A stretch of DNA of 64,000 nt, from assembly GCA_014607495.2 (NCBI GenBank), contig CP053167.1, positions 4,960,001 to 5,024,000 of the forward strand, in the 5' to 3' direction. Positions 24,001 through 33,000 of the stretch are shown here, in pieces; position 1 is the stretch's first letter, and each line of letters opens with the position of its first letter. Origin of the DNA: Carposina sasakii. Its lineage: Eukaryota; Arthropoda; Insecta; Lepidoptera; Carposinidae. The notes beneath the pieces were generated by a model. That model had not been told where the DNA came from and did no database searches. It saw only the letters and a program-made list of their open reading frames with translations. The translations under genes were made by a program, and so were the position numbers.

Positions 24001-27000
24001 ATGTAAGGCCTAGTTTTTGTATGATTATTTTACTCTTACTGCCTACCCCATAAGGGATAAAGGCGTGATTATATGTATGTTCTTGTGTATGCTCTGTGGT
24101 TAGGTACTATATTTTATGGATGTTGCATCTAAATCAATCATAAGCTTTTATAAAAACTACTCTATTTAGGAAGCTTGATAAAATTAAATCGTCGACAAAT
24201 CGTCGATGTTAGTCAATTCAGTCACTAAACAAAACATAAATCCTTTTAAAAGCATCTAACGCGAGGTAATGGGGCCCGTTACGTATAAGTTCACCGCCAG
24301 AGGGCCTGATGCACCGAGAGGTGTTTTTTTAATTTAGTGTTTCTCGTAAGAAATGCAAGTTAAAAGCCATTGTCTTTAGTAGGATTATTTCTGTTTTTTA
24401 TGGATGATGAAAACTGACACCGCGGCATGCTTGTTATAATTTTAATAGTATGATTATGTGCTTTTAGGGTATTTTTAATTATCACTAGGTTGTACCTATA
24501 GAAACTATGTATAAAAAACTACACATAGTCGCAATGTCTCGTTGCACGTAGGGCAATAGAAATGTTTCATGATTCCGCGTTTAGCGAGACATTGCGACTA
24601 CTATAGTAGGTGCCACTGATATGGGGTTTTACCTATAATCATTTCATATCAATTTTTAATATCGTAACATCGAGACAATGAGGTAGTTCCATGAAAACTC
24701 TACATCCTTGTTTTAAAATTGGTTTCAGCGGGCGCGGCTCGCCCTTGCGCTTCTACTTTGTATAAAAGATAGCGACTAAAGACTAACATTTTCTACTATT
24801 TCCACAATTGATGTATTCAAAAGGCAATTTACTGCAGAACAGAAAACAGTTCATATTTAATTGAATGAGTATTCGTTCTATTGTTTACCCTCTTATAAAT
24901 TGCTTGTTGTTTGGTTTGCTTATTTCAATCTGTGCTACTCGTAAAATAAGGGAGTAACTGTGTAACAATTTTATGAGCGATAGTGAACTTCGTAAACTAA
25001 TCGAACCATTTCTTTCAATGAGCTGTCGCTCATAATATACGTATTGTTACATTGCCTAAGTCCCCTCATCTATTGTCTTACGAGTATTCGAAATATTTAT
25101 CTATCATTCTTATTAGGTATTATAAGGTGCGTTATACGAGTATCTTATTAACAGCCAGTATTATTTCCCAGGTCAGCGGTATTCTTCAAAACACCGGACA
25201 ATCCCTGGTCTTCAGGGTAGAGAAGGACTCCAAGCATCAGGTCAACATCAGTGGCGGACCTCTGTCATACCGCTACCAGTTTGAAGAGATCTACTTCCAC
25301 TATGGCATGGAGGATAATCGAGGATCTGAACATCAGATCGATCAGCACACATTTCCAGGAGAGGTAGGAACAATGGGGATATTTTTATTATTACTAGATG
25401 TTGGTTTTAACAATCACAACACTGTACTTCGGTTTTTCGAACCAACCAGACAAAGTTAACCAACAGTTCTGTTGAGCGTTGACATGGCTTTGGGTAACCG
25501 AAGACACTATAAACACGACGGATTAAAGAACATCGTTTTAAAATGGACAGTCTTAGGTTTATATGTAGTTATATTAAAAATAATTAAGGCAGCCAGTAAA
25601 ATTTTTGAAAAATGAGTTTCAAAAGAAAGTCATTACGGCCTTATAAATAATGGAGTAAGGGCAGGAAGATGATGATAAGTTTATCAGATAACACATCCCC
25701 ATAGACTAAACTAACCAAAATTTGCTCCAATAACAAACTAACATACGAACCACGCAAAGGTAAATAGATATAAAAACAATTGATTTTCTTTCATCCACAC
25801 AAAGTTATAACGGAGAGTTTAAATGGAGGTTGGCATGCGGTGGTTTGAGTAACTCGTAACTATACTATGGGGTTAGTTCTCACTGCGATTACATAGTTAC
25901 CGCATAGTTGTGGCAATCGGTGTAACACTGTCGAGCGTTTTTAAATAGTTTGCCCGCTGATCCTAACATGCTGTGACCGTGATAGAAACGTGTCAGGCCC
26001 GTAGCATTTAATACACGGATCGTATCAGCTACGGAATGAATTCGTTGCCGGTTCGTGCATGATACGTTACGGATCATGGTTAGGCACGCTACGTGCATGA
26101 CGAGTGACGGAACGTATCAATGGACGTTGTTTCACAGGTCGCATCAAAGCAAAAAAAGCAGGGCCTTAGCGTTAAATTCATTCATAACGCTGCGTCAAAG
26201 TTTTAATACGCTATTTTGGACAGATAAGCCTGGTTCAGTGGGGTTCGTAAACACGAACCTTTTTACGCGGCGTAACGCTAGCGACTCGCTAGCAAAATCT
26301 ATGTAATTTGACAGTTGGACGATAACGTTACGGACTATTGAGAGGTTCGTGCTTGCCCCTCAGTACAACGCGACTGGAACGTCCATACGCGCATTAATTA
26401 CGCATTCTATTTGCTTGAAAATCCTTAACTTTTGTGCAAGAATCACTACGTGCTTGACGCGTTCGTATTACGGCCATGGTATGATGGGATTAGTGGGTAG
26501 AATTCTTTAACTGTGTTACCGCATAGTTGCGGTGATGGTGGATGGTTTTGAGTGTTCCATTCAGTTTGACTTTTACCCTCGTATTTTTAGTGGTATCTAT
26601 TCCCTTAAGAAAAGTTGGAAACGCTTTTTAATTGTATTTTTTTCTTCTTCTTCTTCTTTGGCAAAAGATGTTTTTAATGAATGAGATAAAAGTTAAAGTT
26701 GAAGATTAAAGAAATTTTGGTTTTTAATAGTAATGGTCAAAGTTGTTTACTGGGTCTAGCTATAGTGTGTCTTGAAGTTTTAAGTTATCTATAGGTAACC
26801 AACGTAAAAATACGTAGGTAGCACAAAAATAAATGAGGAGGGAGGATGACCAATATTGACCAACACAGCTTTTACAGAAATATTTTGTAAACTAATTAGC
26901 TTAGCATATTAATTAGATTGTCGCGATGTGCCGGCAGAGTAGAATTGGTCTGTCGAATGTCTGCCCGTGGGTATCGTACGAGGTGATTAAGGCGAGACGA

Positions 27001-30000
27001 TTAAGGGTTTCCTGGGCAGCAGCGCCTCACGTGTTGACAACATAGTCCAAAATACAAACTGCGGTCACCAACCCGCCTGCCCAGCGTGGTGACTATGGGC
27101 AAATACCCCCCATGGCAGTCTTGTGGCGTGCCCTGGGGGAGACGTACGTCCAGCAGTGGACTATAATAGGCTGATGATGATGATGATGATTAATCAGATA
27201 GTTTTTTTTAGTTTTCTATATTCCATACATTCGCAATCATTGCAAATGAGCTGATACTTACTAGTTTTTATAGTAAACCACCTACAAAATACACTCTATT
27301 AGAGTGCGAACATAACAATAACCCAAAGTGGGGCCAAGTTAAAGTTAGGTTATCGAACTTTAGCCCCTTGGGGCCAATAACGACATGACAATGGGCCTGG
27401 TTCCCGTTAATTTTGTAATAGACTCCTCTACATTGGAAATTAAACTTTATTACTGTTCCATGATTTGACTTGTTGCTCTAGTTTATGGATCGAGGCAGAA
27501 GGAGGTATTATAGAGAGGTTTTACTGTTTTCTGTTGAACCTGGGGGTCTACTCTGAAGTGACGATAAACGAAGTATCGGCCGAATATCGAGGTGTTTCCT
27601 ACTACGAACTTCCTTCGATCGGGTCAGTCACGCCGTTTTTTCATTCGGTCCGATCGAACTCTATTTGACAGGTATAAGGCTAGATAATAGAAAGCTTATA
27701 ATATTAGTCAATGTGAATTATTCTCTATGGTTCCGAATGAGTTGTGAACATCTGAAGCAATTTCGTAGTAGGGTCAAAGGCTTCGATTTGGTCGGGCTTC
27801 GGTCGGACCGAAAGATTCGAAAGCGGCATTTCAGAGTAGACCCCTGACTAGAGGGTTTTGTGATGGATTTGCTATAAAGTTTCAACTTTAAAGAAAAAGA
27901 TTTTGAAATCAGAAGAAAAACTTAGCTTAAGGAAAATTTTTATATGTGACATCTTAATTTACTAATAAAGATTTATCTTATGTTATCTCAATTTTCCCAT
28001 AAACCTACTGGGTGTAACAGAAAGAGTATGTTAAGCGAAAAGCTATGTAAATAGCCCACTAATACGAACCTATTTCCAAAATTTGAGACTCGAAATCACA
28101 TGTCTATTTTTCAAGATTGTATGAACATTCCTGAGTTGTTCAGGAATTCTCCATACTATGTAGACAATAAGCATGTGATTTCGAGTCTGAAATTTTGTGG
28201 GTAGGTTCCTTTTAGTGGGCTACTTATATAGCTTTTCGATTACAATACCCCTTTTGTTAAACCCTGTATAAAAGTTTACGATAATCATATTTAAAAATAA
28301 AATAAAACAAAAATTAAATAGATGTTATGATTGAAAATATTGCACCCAAGAGCTCACAATCAAATAATCAAAAACTTTCATCCAACTTACCGTGCGTAAA
28401 TAATTTCGAAAAATCCAAATATATTTATATTATGTAATATTTTTAATATTTCCTACTCAACCTGAATATACTGTATTTGATCGATCATGTAATCACTTCG
28501 CATGTAATAGTGATCATCAATCTTTACTGTCGATACATCATCGGCAGCTAATAAGGTATATTAGCTTTGAAATAAAGTACTTTAGACTGTGTTATACTAA
28601 TAATATAAATAACTACATGTTAGATCCGTTAGTAACGTTATAAAGAGTTAGTTTAAATAATGAGACTTATGCGTTAGTTTACCTAGTATATTAAAGTACC
28701 TATCTCAGCTTTTAAAATTATTTATTAGAAGCATCGTTTCCATTGACTAGGAAAATGCGAGTAAGCTTTTTCCCGGGGTTTAATAAAAATGCATTTTTTT
28801 TACAATTAGATAGGCAAACATTTGACCACCATCGTGCCTGATGTTAAGCAAGATGCGGCCTAGGGTGGTACATGTTTGCCTAGAAAATGCCTATTCACTA
28901 TAGCTTTCAACTTATAACTTGTAATTCAAATTATACTTAGTAGTTTATACCTACTCCTTAAGTAAAATTTTTATGTAGATTCTATCTTATCCGCATAGAC
29001 TACAGAATGTAGCCTAAGTATGCAAAATTTCAAGACATTTTGTTTGAGTAAATAAAAAGCCTGATTAGGTATGTAACAAACTTACAATATTGATTGGGAT
29101 AGGTAATACTTTTTACAGAAATAAAATTATCATAGTATGTAGTAGTTTTGACAGCGTAAAATATTATGACTCCCACTATGAGTACTGCATTAGATACCTA
29201 CTATATTTATCTGTATATGTATTTGTTCGCAGATCCAGTTATATGGGTTCAATAAAGAGCTGTATCACAACATGTCAGAAGCACAGCACAAGTCACAAGG
29301 AGTCGTCGGGATCTCCCTTATGGTCCAAGTAAGTGAGACATGCGATAGCACTACTATTAAAAATTACCAGAATGATGACAAAATTAGTTGACATGTACAA
29401 GTTCGGTTAGTAGTGACAGGTGGTCAGCCCATCGCCTACAAAACACCGAGACCCTCTTGTCCCTCTACTGACTTGTACAGTATACCCGGGAAGAGAAGCA
29501 GCTGTAGTATTATACTTTTTTTTTCACTCCCAGAGCAGCATAGAAGATTTATTTATTTGCTCAAAATATGATACTTATAATAAAGTTACTATAACATTAT
29601 TAGATCAGAGACACGTTTCGCCAAAAAATATGGCGTGCAAATATTTTAATTCATTATATAGACACAGCTATGTTCCCATGTATGTTGCGAGGCCAGCAGG
29701 ATCATAAATGAAATCCCTCAACCACGTTTAGCATCTTCATTTTCTTCAGCCTATTGCAGTCCATTGCTGGACGTAGGCCTCCCCCAGGGCACGCCACAAG
29801 GCTCCATAGGGGGGGTTTTGCCCATAGTCACCACGCTGGGCAGACGGGTTGGTGACCGCATTGTGATTTCTGGACTATGTTGTCAGTACGGGCGGCGCTG
29901 CTGCCCACCTCCCGGAAACCCTTAATAGCCTCGTACGATACCGACGGGCAGGCATGCGGTGGTACAAACTCTACTCTGCCGGCACCATGCGGCACGTTTG

Positions 30001-33000
30001 ACATACTCGTAGTTAAGGAGAATACTGGTACTAATTTAGTAAGCAATTGCAGCTCATACTCGTGGCGGGAAATTAATTATTATTTACAATTTTTCGATCG
30101 TCGTCGTCAGCCTATTGCAGTCCACTGCTGGGCGTAGGCTACATGGCTCGATCTCCCGTTTTTGCCATCCAGTCACTACCAGCCGTCCTCTTTAAGTCAT
30201 CGGTCCATCTGGCCGGAGGGCGCTCAACGCTACGCTTGCCAAGGCGCGGTCTCCATTCGAGAACCCGTTTACTCCACCGTCCATCGGTTCTACGACAGAT
30301 GTGGCCGGCCCACTGCCACTTCAGTCTGCTACATTTCGAGACTATGTCTATCACTTTGGTCTTCTGCCGGTTAATCTCGTTTCGGACTTTCTCCATTAGC
30401 GAGATTCCGGCCTTTTTTTAGTTGCCGTTATTGGGGGATTTTTGCCCATAGTCACCACGCTGGGCAGGAGGGTTGGTGACCGCAGTGTGCTTTTCGGACT
30501 ATGTTGTCTACACAAGAGGCGCTGCTGCCCACTCCTGGAACCCTTAATCGCCTGGTACAATACCCACGGGCAGGTATGGGGTGGTACAAACTCTACTCTG
30601 CCGGCACCTGGTACTTTAATTCGTATAATTTTACATAAATAGATATTTTTAAGGTGATAAAATAAACAATGCGCGACCATCGTGATGCGTTTTACTTAGT
30701 AGTTATGTTTTCCAGATAGGCGAGCCCACAAATAAGGAATTTAAGCTGATAACGACAGCCTTTACAAAAGTTATGTACAGAGGTAAGATATAACATATAC
30801 ATAGGTATACTTAGAATAATAGTGGAAAAAGAGAACATATTGTGCCGACCCCAAATGAATGATCACATCAGCCTATAGCAGTCCACTGCTGGACGTAGGC
30901 TTCCCCTAGGGCACGCCACAAGGCTACTGCCATAGAGGTGTTTTTGCCCATAGTCGCTGTTGTCAAAACGGGAGGCGCTGCTGCCCATCTCCCGGAAATC
31001 TGTACTCTCGTGCTATTCTGCTCTACCGACACCATAGGGCATAGTACAGCATTTGATAATAAATGTTGTGCATTCGATCTTTGAAAGGAATCGGCCATCT
31101 TATAGGTAAACTAGAGGGTTAATTCAAATAAATTTTCGTTACTTTGTGAATACAAATTTATTTAAAACCCATTTATTATAACAGGTGCAAACATACATAT
31201 TGTAATTTACTATGTAGATTTAGCTGTCGATTTATTTGTACGTACATATACTTGTATCAAATTTTAACGTATTGCGTCAATAAGAAACATATGTTATAAA
31301 AATTTACACGTAATTATATTAATATATGTAGATATTATGTAAATATAGAATCATTGTTGATTCGGAAACATATATAAATGTTGATCATTAATGTTTGCAC
31401 CTGCTGGGATTCAAACCTACTACCTAACAAATATTTTATATACTAGTACCTACCTAACATATTAATAATGTGATTATACATACATAGGTACAAATTTAAA
31501 AAAATGTATTCTGGGTGCATAAAGACAACTTTGTTCGTTTAATACCTCGTATTCTTTGTAACATCACGATCATTTTTTTCTATGGAAGCACCCCTGGGAA
31601 ACCACGGGTTTCCAAGATATTGAGGTCCAAAGTTACATTTTTTTTTACCTAAATCCATCTGAAATCGATTAACAAACTTTTTTTGTTTTTTCAAAGATAC
31701 CATGTCAAAATGTTACAATGTTAGTTTTACATTAGTACGAGTACTTTGCGCATCAAACGAATATATTGCTTGCAATAAAATTACAGTATTTTTTCATATT
31801 TCTTTTGTCGTTTCCCAGGGTTGGTTCCATAGAAGAAAATGATCGTAACGTTACAAAGAATACGAGGTATTAAAAAACATGCTGCCCATGACTTTGTCCT
31901 CGTAGACTACAGAATGTAGCCTAAGTACATACTCCCTACTAAGTATAATATGTAATCTAAATTTCTTCATCTTGTCATCACCATCATTCTCAGCCATGTG
32001 AAGTCTACTCCTGAACATAGACCTTTCCCAACATCCCCTTCTACATCTTGCAATGTCACAGTAACAAGCACCCCAAAATAAATCTGTGCCAGAAACTATT
32101 GACACAGATAACAAATACTTATTCATCTTGTATTATTAGATGACTTCTTTCAGGTAGTGCATATCCAATCAAGCATCTACCTCTAAGTTCGCTGCTGCCA
32201 AACACGCAGCAGTACTTGACGTACGAGGGTTCCACCACCCACCCTGGCTGCTGGGAGACGGCGGTGTGGATCATCTTCAATAAACCTATTTATATATCTA
32301 AACAGGAGGTCAGTATTAGAACAACTTGCTGTGAAGTCTACAAATATTTAAAGACTTAAGAAGACTATTTCAAAATTAGAAGAAATATCTTTTTAAAAAA
32401 CACAGCTGTGTTCCAGAACTGCAGGGTCACGGGAAAGGACTTTCCACAGACATGATTACTATAGCGGGGACAGATGTAAATGATCAGTGATAAGTTGCTA
32501 GCTTATCGCCTGAGAGACTTCCTGAGTTCCTTAGATTGTTACGATTTCCATGGAAGGAGACGCAGCCGATGCTGCATATATGCTGCGATAAAATAATTTT
32601 GTCAGCATCTTTTTTAAAGACGACACGTCTTCAACTGCCATACTAATAAAAAAAATTATGGAGCTTTTTAATTTTTCCACTGTTTCATAAGTAGCCAAAT
32701 ATTTCCATTCCCTAAAATTGGTCCTATTTTTCTATAGATGTACGCCCTTCGGCGCCTGATGCAAGGGTCTCAACTGACCCCAAAGGCCCCATTGGGAAAC
32801 AACGCGCGTCCAGTCCAGCCCCTTCACCATCGCACCGTCAGGACTAATATCAACTTTAACAAGCAAGGACATCCGGTAAGAGATATCAGTTTTCTAACGG
32901 GTCCTCTTTAGGTTATGTGTACAGTCAGCCTTTTGCAATCCACTGCTGGACGTAGGTACATATTAATCGCTTCTTACGATACCCACGGGCAGACATGGCA

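Noticed and set aside
27465..27847. Two consecutive frames that look like a small gene
   Set aside because: They run across a MITE with GGGGTCTACTCTGA ends.
29877..30642. Several frames of 60-94 codons on both strands
   Set aside because: They cross SINE and RTE LINE sequence; only the - strand frame at 30139-30396 is real LINE coding sequence.
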